Source of the DNA: Candidatus Thiosymbion sp.
Lineage (GTDB): Bacteria > Pseudomonadota > Gammaproteobacteria > Chromatiales > Chromatiaceae
NCBI GenBank assembly: GCA_018435665.1
Contig: JAHDND010000036.1
Span: 1 to 64,000 of the forward strand
Reading direction: 5' to 3'
Length of the DNA stretch: 64,000 nucleotides
Part shown: piece by piece, positions 1-9,164 of the stretch
Position numbering within the stretch: position 1 is the first letter of the stretch
Layout of the letters: the number at the start of each line of letters is the position of its first letter
Position numbers and translations under genes: made by a program
Notes under the pieces: generated by a model
Database searches by the model: none
What the model was told of the DNA's origin: nothing
What the model saw: the letters and a program-made list of their open reading frames with translations, nothing else

Positions 1-351
1 CCGACGCTGCCTGACGCGCGGGCGACGCCCGCGGGTCCTGAAATCTTCCAACGGGCGGGCTCTCCGGGCCACCCGTCTCGGCCGGCGCGCTTGGCCCCGG
101 CGAGAAGGCGGCATTATAGCGGCTCGGAGGACGATGTCAAGTCCTCAATCGAGCATCCGGTCAAATCCAGGCATGAGACAGGTCTGGAGTAGGCGCTCAG
201 CCACAAAGGAGAAAGAAGGCGATCAAGATAATAATCTAAATTAAACATGGAGATAGTTATAGCCCAGGCACCCCGGATTAATCACTACCTCATTCTGCTA
301 TCGTTTGATGACACCTAGCATCCCGCCTGCCAACAGAGCCGCGCGATTGCC
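1..351. other. Non-coding region downstream of tyrS
   Basis: No credible gene is seen. The left 110 bases are very GC-rich with short inverted repeats. The stretch around 200-300 is AT-richer. The one clear signal is the minus-strand promoter at 113-140, whose transcript leaves the window at base 1. No T-run terminator is visible after the tyrS stop codon. Confidence 0.6.
113..140 (-). promoter_or_regulatory. Strong sigma70 promoter, possibly for an rRNA operon
   Basis: On the minus strand a perfect -35 box TTGACA (135-140) and a perfect -10 box TATAAT (113-118) are separated by 16 bases. The bases after the -10 box are GC-rich (GCCGCC), like the discriminator of stringently controlled stable-RNA promoters. 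Transcription runs toward base 1 and out of the window. In several gammaproteobacteria, for example Pseudomonas, tyrS is followed by a 16S rRNA operon, so an rrn operon here is a reasonable inference. The rRNA itself is not in the window. Confidence 0.75.
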
Positions 352-1560
352 TCATGCGTCGGACACAAGGGTGACGCGAGCAAATCTGCGCCTGCCCACC
401 TGCAGCATGCACTTGACCCCGGGCTCGATCCGCAGGCCCTTGTCTTCAACGGTCTGTCCGTTCAGGCGCACCCCGCCTTGGTCGATCAACCGCATCGCCT
501 CTGAGGTGCTTTTGGCCAGCCCGGCCTCCTTAAGGAGGTTAGTGATACCCAGCCCGTCCACCCTGCCGGGGACCTCAATTTCGGGGATATTTTCCGGAAT
601 GGCCCCTTGCTGGAAGCGGGCGATGAAATTTTCCTTGGCCCGACTTGCGGCTGTCTGACCATGAAAGCGCCGGACCATCTCCTCGCCAAGATGGAACTTG
701 ATATCGCGGGGATTGACTCCCTCGGCCACGGAGCGGCGCCAGGTAGCGATCTCCTTCAGCGGGATGTCGCTCAGCAGTTCGAGATAGCGCCACATAAGCT
801 CATCCGAGATGGACATGAGCTTGCCGAACATCTGGTCGGGAGGCTCAGAAATCCCGATATAGTTGCCGAGGGACTTGGACATCTTCTGCACCCCATCCAG
901 CCCCTCCAGAATGGGCATGGTGATGACCACCTGGGGCTCTTGCCCATAAGCCGCCTGAAGCTGCCGCCCTACCAGTAAATTGAATTTCTGATCGGTGCCA
1001 CCCAGTTCGACGTCTGCCCGCAGGGCCACCGAATCATAGCCCTGGACCAAAGGATAGAGAAATTCATGGATGGCGATTGGCTGCCCCGTCTTGAAACGCT
1101 TGGAAAAATCGTCGCGTTCGAGCATGCGGGCCACGGTATGACGAGCCGCCAACTGAATCAGGTCCGCCGCCTGCATCTCCCCCATCCAAGCGGAGTTGAA
1201 CACTACTCGGGTATGCTCGGGACTGAGCATGGAAAAGACCTGCTCCTGATAAGTACGGGCATTATCCATAACCTCCTCTCGACTCAGCGGCTTACGGGTG
1301 GCGCTTTTCCCCGTTGGGTCGCCGATCATGCCGGTGAAATCCCCGATGAGGAAAAGAATCTCGTGGCCAAGCCGTTGGAACTGACGCAACTTGTTGATCA
1401 GCACCGTATGTCCCAAGTGAAGATCAGGTGCCGTGGGATCAAAACCGGCCTTGATCCGTAGAGGCCGCCCCTCGGCCAGTTTTTTACGCAGGCCATCCTC
1501 GACCAGGATTTCTTCCGTTCCCCGGGACAGGATGCTCAACGCATCGTCAACAGCAATCAT
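352..1560 (-). CDS. tyrS: Tyrosyl-tRNA synthetase
   Basis: A cytoplasmic class I aminoacyl-tRNA synthetase of 402 residues that charges tRNA-Tyr. The HIGH-type signature appears as HLGHT near residue 49 and the KMSKS loop is intact as KMSKS near residue 228. The catalytic domain lies between them. The last 65 residues form an S4-like RNA-binding domain ([13 protein letters not shown]). Length and KMSKS form fit the bacterial TyrZ subgroup. The start ATG at 1560 has GGAGA eight bases upstream. It is divergent from the small membrane protein at 1736 and is followed by the strong promoter at 113-140. Confidence 0.97.
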   Translation of the reverse strand: MIAVDDALSILSRGTEEILVEDGLRKKLAEGRPLRIKAGFDPTAPDLHLGHTVLINKLRQFQRLGHEILFLIGDFTGMIGDPTGKSATRKPLSREEVMDNARTYQEQVFSMLSPEHTRVVFNSAWMGEMQAADLIQLAARHTVARMLERDDFSKRFKTGQPIAIHEFLYPLVQGYDSVALRADVELGGTDQKFNLLVGRQLQAAYGQEPQVVITMPILEGLDGVQKMSKSLGNYIGISEPPDQMFGKLMSISDELMWRYLELLSDIPLKEIATWRRSVAEGVNPRDIKFHLGEEMVRRFHGQTAASRAKENFIARFQQGAIPENIPEIEVPGRVDGLGITNLLKEAGLAKSTSEAMRLIDQGGVRLNGQTVEDKGLRIEPGVKCMLQVGRRRFARVTLVSDA

Positions 1561-1735
1561 GGACAGGATCTCCGGCTACAAAAGGGTGCTGATGCTAGTC
1601 CTTGCCTACAGAGCAGGGCGTCATCAGAGGGGGCTGGAAACTCGGAAGGATAAAGTGGTTTCCAGGTCAGGCGCTTAAGGGTTAGACTACCACGTCTGAT
1701 TTTCCTGAAATTTCGACAAGAGTCGCTTCTCGGTA

Positions 1736-1972
1736 ATGTACGATTACAAGTATCGCCAAGTCGAATCCAGTTACAGGAAGCGTAAACGCCGTCTATTCTT
1801 GCCGATGGCCCTGGTGTTCGTCACCGCCCTAGCGCTCGGCCTGGCGCTCATTTATCTACCTGGCTGGATTCAGGGGCTGTCGGGTAACAATGGAGATATG
1901 AACCAAGACCTGAACCGGAATGTCATCCCCTTGACCCTTCCGCCCAGGCCCGTGGATTCATCCCCGAAGTGA
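1736..1972 (+). CDS. Small single-pass membrane protein, function unknown
   Basis: A 78-residue protein with a very basic N-terminus (DYKYRQVESSYRKRKRR), one hydrophobic segment at about residues 22-44, and a short polar, Pro-rich tail. The layout predicts a cytoplasmic N-terminus and an extracytoplasmic tail. No family is recognised. It lies between tyrS and erpA, where related gammaproteobacteria often have an OapA/M23 peptidase gene and anmK. It could be the anchor end of such a peptidase that lost its catalytic part, but nothing beyond position and the basic-TM layout supports that. The Shine-Dalgarno sequence is weak, so the start is uncertain. Confidence 0.55.
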   Translation: MYDYKYRQVESSYRKRKRRLFLPMALVFVTALALGLALIYLPGWIQGLSGNNGDMNQDLNRNVIPLTLPPRPVDSSPK

Positions 1973-2026
1973 ATGCCTTCCTCGGGGGTTAGGGCGATGG
2001 CCATCCTCAGTGAAAGCGTCTCGCCA

Positions 2027-2377
2027 TCAGGCGGAGAAAGAGGAGCCGCAGCCGCAAGTGGTAGTCGCATTGGGATTACGAATCACAAATTGTGCACCCT
2101 GCAGTCCCTCGGTGTAATCGATCTCTGCCCCCATGAGGTATTGCATACTCATCGGGTCGACGACCAATTTCACCCCATCCGTGACCACCTCCGTATCGCC
2201 GTCCTGAAGCACCTCCTCGAAGGTGAAACCGTACTGAAAGCCGGAACAGCCCCCACCTTGAATATAGACGCGGAGCATAAGGCTGGGGTTACCTTCCTCG
2301 GTGATGAGATTGGCTACCTTGGCGGCGGCCGCGGAGGTGAAAATCAGCGGGGATTCCGGGGAGGAAGCAGTGGTCAT
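2027..2377 (-). CDS. erpA: ErpA, A-type iron-sulfur carrier
   Basis: 116 residues of the HesB/IscA/ErpA family. These proteins pass Fe-S clusters to apo-enzymes in the cytoplasm. The three conserved cysteines are present: one in [11 protein letters not shown] and two in the C-terminal TTCGCGSSF. The motif ExYxxGLxGAxFxIxNPNA typical of ErpA is present ([20 protein letters not shown]). The ATG at 2377 has GAGG eight bases upstream. ErpA is favoured over IscA because no isc genes are near and the sequence keeps the ErpA-type C-terminus. A second, divergent family member lies at 4840-5202. Confidence 0.95.
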   Translation of the reverse strand: MTTASSPESPLIFTSAAAAKVANLITEEGNPSLMLRVYIQGGGCSGFQYGFTFEEVLQDGDTEVVTDGVKLVVDPMSMQYLMGAEIDYTEGLQGAQFVIRNPNATTTCGCGSSFSA

Positions 2378-2441
2378 GGGTTAGAGCCTCAGTGGTAGAC
2401 GGGATAGGAGGTTGGAGAAATGCGCTTGCGACGACCATTAT

Positions 2442-2879
2442 TCAAGGCTGGGAAGATGAGGGAACCAAGTCATTCTCTCCACCCGCAGCGAGGGGGCCGG
2501 CAGGAGCGCCAACCCCGGGGTCCAGGTGGACCAGCCCCCCCTGGACCTCCGCCCCATCGTCAATCGTCAGCGCACCGTAATAGAGGGTCCCGGAAATTCG
2601 CGCTCCGGCCGCCAGCAGGGCCCGTTCACTGGCATGAACGTCACCTTCCACTCGGCCATCGAGCACCACAAAGGGTGATTCCAGATTCCCCTGGATGATA
2701 CCGGTAGCGGAGAGGGTCACCGCAGCCTCACCCGTAGGCGCAATTCCGGCGATGACGTTGCCAAGAACATGCCCATCGATATGGAGCCCACCGACAAAAC
2801 GCACGTTACCCTCGATCCGCGTTCCCTTGCCGATCAGCGTTTCATAGGGAGGGAAGCTGAATTTCTTCTTTTTGCCCAT
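2442..2879 (-). CDS. Bactofilin family cytoskeletal protein
   Basis: 145 residues from ATG 2879 (MGKKKKFSF). The core is a run of short beta-strand repeats (GNVRFVGGLHIDGHVLGNV, GIIQGNLESPFVVLDGRVEGDV, ISGTLYYGALTIDDGAEVQGG), the right-handed beta-helix pattern of bactofilins (DUF583, CcmA-like). Bactofilins polymerise without nucleotide and scaffold cell-wall or shape functions. A longer reading frame exists upstream, but it overlaps the previous gene and lacks similarity. The gene starts 2 bases after the stop of the DUF6776-type gene, so the two are probably co-transcribed and functionally linked. Confidence 0.9.
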   Translation of the reverse strand: MGKKKKFSFPPYETLIGKGTRIEGNVRFVGGLHIDGHVLGNVIAGIAPTGEAAVTLSATGIIQGNLESPFVVLDGRVEGDVHASERALLAAGARISGTLYYGALTIDDGAEVQGGLVHLDPGVGAPAGPLAAGGENDLVPSSSQP

Positions 2880-2881
2880 CC

Positions 2882-3658
2882 CTATCCTGCTGGTGGCCTT
2901 GCCACTTCTGGGGGAGTATCGGATCGGATCTCGGGCTGGAGTGGCCAAGGAAAGGACTCACTTGTCGGGATAAGCATCTTGCTCAAGGGTTCGATCTCGA
3001 TCAACACCCCCTGGGCCTCAACCGCGGACGGAACTTTCAGCCTTCCCTCCACCTGCTGAAAATGTTTGAATTTCAGCTTTGAACCCTCCGGTGATGAGCC
3101 GGGAAGCGGATCTACCGCCAGTTCCAGGGGCGAGTCATTGCCCCAGCCGATCAGCTTGATCTTCACCCTGGCCAGGGATTCCGCGTAATCCGGGATCAAT
3201 TGCCTGACCGTAAAACTGTAAGCGAAGATTCCCTCCTCCGCCGTGGGCGCCAGGCCAAAATCCTGAATCCGCAGAATTCCCCCTCCTCCTTGGCGAATCA
3301 TGCGGTTGAGCGCGGATAAATCCTTCTCCAACGCCAGTCTCTGTTCCTGCTCCTGCTTCAGCCCTTCCTGGGCGGCGAGCAAGGTATCCTGATCGAGACG
3401 CTGACTACGTTCAAGCGCGGCCTTATCCATCCGCAACGCCTCAACCTGCTCCATCAACGAGAGGTTTTCCCGCGTCAGGGTGTCCATCAGCGCCGTCAGG
3501 CTCCTGGCCTCTTCTCGGGTCACGTGGACACCAGCAAGAAAGGCCCCAATGATTATCACCAACACCGAGGCACCCAGTATCAACCTGCTCGTCCACCCCC
3601 ATCCGGGGTGCAGGACGATACGGGGAGAGGGTACGCGCCAAGTCTTGGTCATGGCCAT
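2882..3658 (-). CDS. DUF6776-type membrane protein with coiled coil
   Basis: 258 residues. A basic N-terminus is followed by one transmembrane segment (about residues 26-46), then a coiled coil (about 50-125, rich in Leu, Glu and Gln). A predicted beta-rich extracytoplasmic domain follows, with an acidic, Pro-rich tail. The layout and position upstream of a bactofilin match the DUF6776 family remembered from Chromatiales and Pseudomonadales. A topology role linking the bactofilin scaffold to the periplasm is inference. M1 (3658) and M3 (3652) are both possible starts. It begins 6 bases after argC ends. Confidence 0.75.
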   Translation of the reverse strand: MAMTKTWRVPSPRIVLHPGWGWTSRLILGASVLVIIIGAFLAGVHVTREEARSLTALMDTLTRENLSLMEQVEALRMDKAALERSQRLDQDTLLAAQEGLKQEQEQRLALEKDLSALNRMIRQGGGGILRIQDFGLAPTAEEGIFAYSFTVRQLIPDYAESLARVKIKLIGWGNDSPLELAVDPLPGSSPEGSKLKFKHFQQVEGRLKVPSAVEAQGVLIEIEPLSKMLIPTSESFPWPLQPEIRSDTPPEVARPPAG

Positions 3659-3664
3659 TGACCC

Positions 3665-4696
3665 TCAGGGCAGCAAGGCCAGGTCCTCCAGGGCCAGGGT
3701 CTCCTCAAAGGCAAACATCAGGTTCATGTTCTGAATGGCCTGACCGGCCGCGCCTTTGACCAGATTGTCGATGACGGACTGCACGACGGCAATTCCTTGT
3801 CCCAGGGGTTCGGTGACCGCGATTCGGCAGTAGTTGGAACCCCGGACTGATCGGGTATCCGGACAGGCACCGGCGGGCATGACATCCACGAAGGGCTCGT
3901 CGTGATAGCGGGTCCGATAGAGGTCCTGTAGGTCGTAACCGGGTTCTCCCAGCCGGGCGTACAGGGTCGCCTCAATACCCCGAATCATTGGCAGCAGGTG
4001 GGGCACGAAGGTGAGACGCAGATCCGTCCCCAGGACAGACGCGAGGTTTTGGGCGATTTCCGGCTGATGGCGATGCCCCCCCACGCCATAGGCCTTGAAG
4101 CTCTCGCCCACCTCGGCCATGAGCATACCCACACTGGCCTTGCGCCCGGCACCGCTGACCCCTGACTTCACGTCGGCCACTAGCCAGTCCGGATCAACCA
4201 GACCCTGTTCGAGCAGCGGCAGGAAACCCAGGGTCACGGCCGTGGGATAGCAGCCGGGATTGGCGATCAGGCGGGCACTACGGATCGCCTCACGATGAAT
4301 CTCGGGCAACCCGTAGACGGCCTCCGCCAGAAGTTCGGGGCAGGCATGAGGCATGTCATACCAGTGCTCCCAGACCTTGGGATCCTTGAGCCGGAAATCA
4401 GCCGCTAGATCGATCAGCTTGACCCCTCGGTCAAGCAGGGCCGGCGCCATTTTCATGGCCGTGCCATTAGGGGTCGCAAAGAAGACCAGGTCACATTCCC
4501 CCAGCCGACCCGGGTCAGGTTCGGTAAAGGCAAGGTCAACCCGTCCGCGCAGATGGGGAAAGAGATCGGCGACGGCCAGCCCAGCCTCACCCCGTGAGGT
4601 AATGGCAGACAGGGTTACCCGGGGATGGCGGGCCAGCAGGCGAAGGAGCTCCGCACCCGTGTAACCGGTTCCGCCAACGATACCAACTCTGATCAT
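3665..4696 (-). CDS. argC: N-acetyl-gamma-glutamyl-phosphate reductase
   Basis: 343 residues. Catalyses the NADPH-dependent reduction of N-acetyl-glutamyl phosphate to the semialdehyde, the third step of arginine synthesis. The Rossmann motif [17 protein letters not shown] sits at the N-terminus and the catalytic cysteine lies in NPGCYPTA. The start ATG at 4696 gives the usual family length. The upstream extension lacks homology. It is followed closely by the DUF6776 and bactofilin genes, so all three may share a transcript. No other arg gene is in the window. Confidence 0.96.
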   Translation of the reverse strand: MIRVGIVGGTGYTGAELLRLLARHPRVTLSAITSRGEAGLAVADLFPHLRGRVDLAFTEPDPGRLGECDLVFFATPNGTAMKMAPALLDRGVKLIDLAADFRLKDPKVWEHWYDMPHACPELLAEAVYGLPEIHREAIRSARLIANPGCYPTAVTLGFLPLLEQGLVDPDWLVADVKSGVSGAGRKASVGMLMAEVGESFKAYGVGGHRHQPEIAQNLASVLGTDLRLTFVPHLLPMIRGIEATLYARLGEPGYDLQDLYRTRYHDEPFVDVMPAGACPDTRSVRGSNYCRIAVTEPLGQGIAVVQSVIDNLVKGAAGQAIQNMNLMFAFEETLALEDLALLP

Positions 4697-4839
4697 GGTG
4701 TTGCGGGGCCTTGCTGATGTGTCATTCGCCTTGGCGACCAAGCCGATTGACGACAACCGGTGGATGGCCAGTCAGTTGGAGATTACGGGCCGCGCCTGGA
4801 AACAGGCGCGGCGAAGCCGTGACGCGAAAAAAGCTTGAC

Positions 4840-5202
4840 TTATCCGCAACCGCCGCCACTGGAGCCGCAACCACCACACCCCCCGCCCATGTTGGGCAGG
4901 TTATTGAAGACGAAGGTAGCGGCACCATCCCCCCGATCGACGAAATCGATCTCGACACCGCGCAAGTAGGGCAAGGTGCCGTCATCAACGATGACCTTGA
5001 AGCCATCAAAGTTCATGACGCCATCGTTATCGTTGATGCTATCGGTAAAGGTCATGCCAAAACTGATGCCGCTGCACCCACCCGGGGTGGCGAAAACACG
5101 CACGCCCTGGATAGTCTCCTCAACCTGCGCAAAAAGTTCGCCCATCTTGCTCTGGGCCGGAAGGGTCAGGGACAGATCTCGATCTGTGAGGGCCGCCAAC
5201 AT
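4840..5202 (-). CDS. ErpA/HesB-like protein with Cys-Gly-rich tail
   Basis: 120 residues, a second A-type Fe-S carrier homologue. The first conserved cysteine is in ATPGGCSGISFGM. The C-terminus carries three cysteines in a Gly-rich tail (GGGCGGCGSSGGGCG) instead of the plain CGCG of ErpA. The ATG at 5202 is chosen because GGAGA lies eight bases upstream and the family alignment starts there. An in-frame ATG at 5262 would add 20 hydrophobic residues without a ribosome site. A role in Fe-S or metal delivery is inferred from the family. The extra cysteine is unusual and the substrate is unknown. Confidence 0.8.
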   Translation of the reverse strand: MLAALTDRDLSLTLPAQSKMGELFAQVEETIQGVRVFATPGGCSGISFGMTFTDSINDNDGVMNFDGFKVIVDDGTLPYLRGVEIDFVDRGDGAATFVFNNLPNMGGGCGGCGSSGGGCG

Positions 5203-5510
5203 GGATTGATCTCCAAAAAAGCCAAGGATTTGACTCAAGAATATCAAAGAACCCGCAGCCATGCCAGCAGGCCGCTGTTCTCCGGAACCGAGAGAATCAT
5301 GCGGAAATCCTTCCTCCGCTCAAGGTATGGCATCTTCGTAAAGACCCAGGCACATCACCCCCACCGAGCTGCCTTAAATAAAGTAGGCCCTGCAGAAGGC
5401 GGTCCGCTCCCTGGAAAACGTCCGTCATGGCCCGGCCTTGCCACGGAGTTCAAGATTTGCCTGCAAAAGGTTATAAAATTGCACCTTTTACCCCGCCTTT
5501 TGCCTGGGAC
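5203..5510. other. Divergent intergenic region erpA-like / thiD
   Basis: 308 bases without a supported gene. A -10-like TATAAA lies at 5472-5477, about 35 bases before the thiD start, but no good -35 box is found at the proper distance. No TPP-riboswitch core was recognised. In-frame upstream extension of thiD through this stretch lacks homology. Confidence 0.4.
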
Positions 5511-6467
5511 ATGTCAGATTCTTCAGATCTATCTCCCGTCCTCCTGTGTATCGGTGGCCACGACCCAACGGGTGGCGCCGGCATCCAGGCGGATGCCGAA
5601 GCCGCCCGCGCCGCCGGCATCCATGCGGCAACGGTCATTTCCTGTATGACGGCCCAGAACACCGCGGGCATTCGCGATCTTTGGCCTCAGGACCCGGCAC
5701 AGATAGAGTCCCAGTGCCGGCTGATCCTCGCGGATAGCCAGGTCAACGCCATCAAGCTGGGCCTGATCGGTAGCTCACGCCTCGCCCGCTGGCTCTGTCA
5801 ATTCGTCGATGAGCATCCGGACCTTCCCCTCGTTCTGGACCCCGTCCTTGCCTCGGGCGCGGGACAATCCGTCGTCGATGCCGATTTATTCAACCAGATA
5901 CGCCATCACCTCCTTGGCCGCTGCTTGCTGGCAACACCGAACCTCCCCGAGGCTCGGGCCCTCAGCGGGGCCCAGGCCCCCGAGGACTGCGCCCGGGTCA
6001 TCCTGGCCAGTGGTTGCCGCTGGGTCCTGATCACCGGCACCCACGCCGAGACGGCCGAGGTCACCAACCATCTCTATGGCCATGACGGCAGCCACCAGGC
6101 CTGGCGTTGGCTGCGTCTGCCCCATAGCTACCACGGCTCGGGCTGCACCCTAGCCAGCGCCATCGCCGCGCGCCTGGCCCTGGGGCAGCCCATGGTTCCG
6201 GCCGTCGCCGCGGCTCAGGAGTTCACTTGGCACAGCCTCCAGACGGCCACGCGGACCGGCCGGGAACAATGGACGCCCAACCGCCTTTTTCGCCTCGAAC
6301 CTCCCCTCGGGGCATGGTGCCAGCCGGCGCTGACATTCGACCCTGAGGTTTCAGTGATCGCCAGAACCTCGACTTCGACTCATGGCGCCGGGCACGCGGC
6401 TCAGACCCGTAGCGTTGCCGCCCCTGACCACACTGAAAACGATTCGTACCGGGATAAACGACCATGA
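5511..6467 (+). CDS. thiD: Hydroxymethylpyrimidine/phosphomethylpyrimidine kinase
   Basis: 318 residues. Phosphorylates HMP and HMP-P in the pyrimidine branch of thiamine synthesis. The ribokinase-like signature GGHDPTGGAGIQADAEAA is at the N-terminus and the C-terminal anion-hole motif is YHGSGCTLASAIAARLALG. The start MSDSSDLSP at 5511 is the first with family similarity. The family core ends near residue 265. About 50 more residues rich in Thr, Ser, His and Ala follow, with no recognised domain. The stop overlaps the thiE start (ATGA), so the two genes are translationally coupled. Confidence 0.93.
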   Translation: MSDSSDLSPVLLCIGGHDPTGGAGIQADAEAARAAGIHAATVISCMTAQNTAGIRDLWPQDPAQIESQCRLILADSQVNAIKLGLIGSSRLARWLCQFVDEHPDLPLVLDPVLASGAGQSVVDADLFNQIRHHLLGRCLLATPNLPEARALSGAQAPEDCARVILASGCRWVLITGTHAETAEVTNHLYGHDGSHQAWRWLRLPHSYHGSGCTLASAIAARLALGQPMVPAVAAAQEFTWHSLQTATRTGREQWTPNRLFRLEPPLGAWCQPALTFDPEVSVIARTSTSTHGAGHAAQTRSVAAPDHTENDSYRDKRP

Positions 6468-7090
6468 TCCCCCTGCACGGTCTCTACGCCATCACCCCGG
6501 AAGGACCGCAGCACGACCTAGTGGACCTGGTGGCCAAGGCCCTGTGGGGCGGTGCCCGACTGATCCAATATCGCGACAAAGGCCCGGACCCGTCCCGTCG
6601 CCTCACCCTGGCCAAGACCCTGGGTGAGCTTTGCCAGGCCGCTGGCGCCCTGTTCATTGTCAACGACGATCCCGATCTCGCCGCGGCCTGTGGGGCCCAC
6701 GGCGTCCACCTCGGCCGTGACGACCCCGACCCGGCCGGAGCCCGCGCGCTGCTGGGTCCAAGGGCCATCATCGGCGTTTCCTGTTACAACCGCCTCGACC
6801 TGGCCCACGCGGCTCAAGCCAAGGGGGCTGACTATGTGGCCTTCGGTCGTTTCTATCCGTCCGGCACCAAGCCCTTGGCCGTCCAGGCCAGCCTGGACCT
6901 GTTGCGCCAGGCCCGCCACGAACTCCATCTGCCGCTGGTTGCCATTGGCGGCATCACCCCGGACAATGCCCCGTCCTTGATTGCCGCTGGCGCTGACCTG
7001 CTCGCGGTAGTGAATGGCGTCTTCGCCGCCCCCGACGTGAGCGCCGCCGCCCGGGCCTTCGACAACCTCTTTGTCCAATCTGGCGACTAG
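6464..7090 (+). CDS. thiE: Thiamine-phosphate synthase
   Basis: 208 residues, a TIM-barrel enzyme that joins HMP-PP to thiazole phosphate to form thiamine phosphate. Family motifs seen are QYRDKGPDPSRR, the substrate-binding FIVNDDPDLAAACGAHGVHLG, GVSCYNR, ADYVAFGRFYPSGTK and VAIGGITPDN. The ATG overlaps the thiD stop by four bases, which implies coupled translation. ThiE and ThiD act at successive steps. It is followed 59 bases later by hemL on the same strand. Confidence 0.97.
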   Translation: MIPLHGLYAITPEGPQHDLVDLVAKALWGGARLIQYRDKGPDPSRRLTLAKTLGELCQAAGALFIVNDDPDLAAACGAHGVHLGRDDPDPAGARALLGPRAIIGVSCYNRLDLAHAAQAKGADYVAFGRFYPSGTKPLAVQASLDLLRQARHELHLPLVAIGGITPDNAPSLIAAGADLLAVVNGVFAAPDVSAAARAFDNLFVQSGD

Positions 7091-7149
7091 CCTCATCCCT
7101 CGACCCGCCCCCCCGACCTCGCACCCTCTGACTAGGAGAAAAATGCGCC

Positions 7150-8433
7150 ATGTCCCGATCCCATGAGCTCTTCGCCGCCGCTCAGCGCCACATCCCCGGG
7201 GGTGTCAACTCCCCGGTGCGCGCCTTCCGCAGCGTCGGCGGGGACCCGGTCTTCTTCGAGCATGCCACCGGCCCTTACCTCTTCGATGCCGACGGCCAGC
7301 GCTATATCGACTATGTCGGTTCCTGGGGCCCCATGATCCTGGGCCATGCCCACCCCGAGGTCATCGCCGCCGTGAGCGAGCGCATCCAGTCCGGCCTCTC
7401 CTTTGGCGCCCCCACCGAACTCGAGACCCGAATGGCGGATAAGGTCTGCGAGCTAGTGCCTTCTATGGATATGGTGCGCATGGTCAGTTCGGGCACCGAG
7501 GCCACCATGAGCGCCATCCGTCTGGCACGTGGCTTCACGGGTCGCGACCGGCTGGTCAAGTTCGAGGGTGGCTATCATGGCCATGCCGACTCGCTGCTGG
7601 TCAAGGCCGGCTCGGGCGCCCTCACCCTGGGTGAGCCCAGCTCCCCCGGCGTCCCCGCCGCCCTGGCCGAACTGACCCTGACCCTCGCCTATAACGACCT
7701 GGACCCGGTGCGTGACCTCTTCGCCCATCTGGGGAACGAGATCGCCTGCATCATCGTCGAGCCCGTGGCGGGCAACATGAACTGCATCCCGCCGGTCCCG
7801 GGTTTCCTGGAGGGCCTGCGGGAGATTTGTGATGCCCACGGCGCCTTGCTGATCTTCGACGAGGTCATGACCGGTTTTCGGGTAGCCCTCGGGGGTGCTC
7901 AGGCCGTTTACGGGGTCTCCCCGGACCTCACGACCCTGGGCAAGATCATCGGGGGCGGCATGCCAGTGGGCGCCTTTGGCGGCCGTCGCGAGGTGATGGA
8001 AAAAATCTCCCCCTTGGGACCGGTCTATCAAGCCGGCACCCTCTCCGGTAACCCGGTGGCCATGACCGCCGGCCTCAAGACCCTGGAACTGATCTCCGCG
8101 CCCGGTTTCTACGAGGACCTGGGGGCCAAGACCCGCAAACTGACGGATGGGATGAAGGCCGCTGCCCGGGCTGCTGGCATCCCCCTGACGACCAACCAGG
8201 TCGGCGGCATGTTCGGTCTCTTCTTCACCGAGGCGGAGCAGGTCAAGGATTACGCCGGGGCCACCGCCTGCGACGTGGCCCGTTTCCGCACCTTCTTCCA
8301 CGCCATGCTGGCCCGCGGCCAGTACCTGGCCCCCTCGGCCTTTGAGGCGGGGTTTGTCTCCGCCGCTCATCACGAGGCAGACATCGAGGCCACGCTGAGC
8401 GCCGCGGCGGAGAGCCTGAGCGGCTTGGGGTGA
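7150..8433 (+). CDS. hemL: Glutamate-1-semialdehyde 2,1-aminomutase
   Basis: 427 residues, a PLP enzyme that converts glutamate-1-semialdehyde to 5-aminolevulinate, the C5 route to haem and, in phototrophs, bacteriochlorophyll. Signatures are [12 protein letters not shown] at the N-terminus, [31 protein letters not shown], the cofactor-binding [13 protein letters not shown] and the Schiff-base lysine in [18 protein letters not shown]. The preferred ATG at 7150 has AGGAG about ten bases upstream. An ATG seven bases earlier is out of frame. It is normally a soluble dimer. Confidence 0.97.
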   Translation: MSRSHELFAAAQRHIPGGVNSPVRAFRSVGGDPVFFEHATGPYLFDADGQRYIDYVGSWGPMILGHAHPEVIAAVSERIQSGLSFGAPTELETRMADKVCELVPSMDMVRMVSSGTEATMSAIRLARGFTGRDRLVKFEGGYHGHADSLLVKAGSGALTLGEPSSPGVPAALAELTLTLAYNDLDPVRDLFAHLGNEIACIIVEPVAGNMNCIPPVPGFLEGLREICDAHGALLIFDEVMTGFRVALGGAQAVYGVSPDLTTLGKIIGGGMPVGAFGGRREVMEKISPLGPVYQAGTLSGNPVAMTAGLKTLELISAPGFYEDLGAKTRKLTDGMKAAARAAGIPLTTNQVGGMFGLFFTEAEQVKDYAGATACDVARFRTFFHAMLARGQYLAPSAFEAGFVSAAHHEADIEATLSAAAESLSGLG

Positions 8434-8480
8434 CAGCCCCCGCGGGGCTGGCCATGCACTTGAAGAGGATAACCGGCATC

Positions 8481-9164
8481 ATGCATCCCAATTTCTGGCA
8501 CCAGCGCTGGCTCAAGGGTGAGACCGGATGGCATCAGGAGGAGATAAACCCCCATCTCCAGGCCTTCTGGCCCCCCCTCAGTATCACCGCCGGGGCCAGG
8601 GTCCTCGTGCCCCTCTGCGGCAAGAGCCGGGACATGCTGTGGCTGGCGGGCGAGGGCTATCGCGTCCTGGGGGTCGAGATCAGCCCCCTGGGCGTGGAGG
8701 CTTTTTTTGCCGAGAACGGTCTGAGCCCCGAGATCAGCGACGCGCCACCCTTTCGCCGCCACCGGGTCGACGAACTGGAAATCCTCTGCGGGGATTTCTT
8801 CGATCTTCGACCCGAGCAGGTGACGGGTGTGACGGCCCTGTTCGACCGCGCCTCCCTGATCGCCCTGCCCCCCGCGATGCGCCCAGCCTACGTTCGCCAC
8901 CTGCACGAGCTGTTGCCGGCCGGGGCACAAGTCAATGGCCTGCTGGTGACCCTCGATTACGAGCAAACGGAATGGCCAGGCCCGCCCTTCGCCGTCACCC
9001 CCGCCGAGGTGAACGACTTGCATGGCGGCCATTTTCATATCCAGGAACTGGCGGCCCTGGATCTGCTGGCCATGACTCCGCGCTACCGGGAGCGGGGACT
9101 GTCGCGCATGATGGAACGGGTTTACCGGCTCACCTCAAAAGCCACGACAGCCCCTGATTCCTGA
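8481..9164 (+). CDS. tpm: Thiopurine S-methyltransferase
   Basis: 227 residues, a SAM-dependent methyltransferase of the TPMT family (PF05724). In bacteria these methylate thiopurines or metalloid compounds such as selenite and tellurite. The N-terminal motif FWHQRWLKGETGWHQ is diagnostic. The SAM pocket follows (RVLVPLCGKSRDMLWLAGEGYRVLGVE), then LFDRASLIALPPAMRPAY. The start at 8481 (MHPNFW) is chosen because the family begins there. The frame stays open 51 bases further, overlapping the end of hemL. The physiological substrate cannot be told from sequence. Confidence 0.93.
   Translation: MHPNFWHQRWLKGETGWHQEEINPHLQAFWPPLSITAGARVLVPLCGKSRDMLWLAGEGYRVLGVEISPLGVEAFFAENGLSPEISDAPPFRRHRVDELEILCGDFFDLRPEQVTGVTALFDRASLIALPPAMRPAYVRHLHELLPAGAQVNGLLVTLDYEQTEWPGPPFAVTPAEVNDLHGGHFHIQELAALDLLAMTPRYRERGLSRMMERVYRLTSKATTAPDS

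Noticed and set aside
1..112. 16S rRNA 5' end at the left edge
   Set aside because: The sequence downstream of the promoter does not show the conserved 16S start; at most it is leader.
5290..5510. A thiamine pyrophosphate riboswitch before thiD
   Set aside because: The conserved CUGAGA-type core and paired arms were not found.
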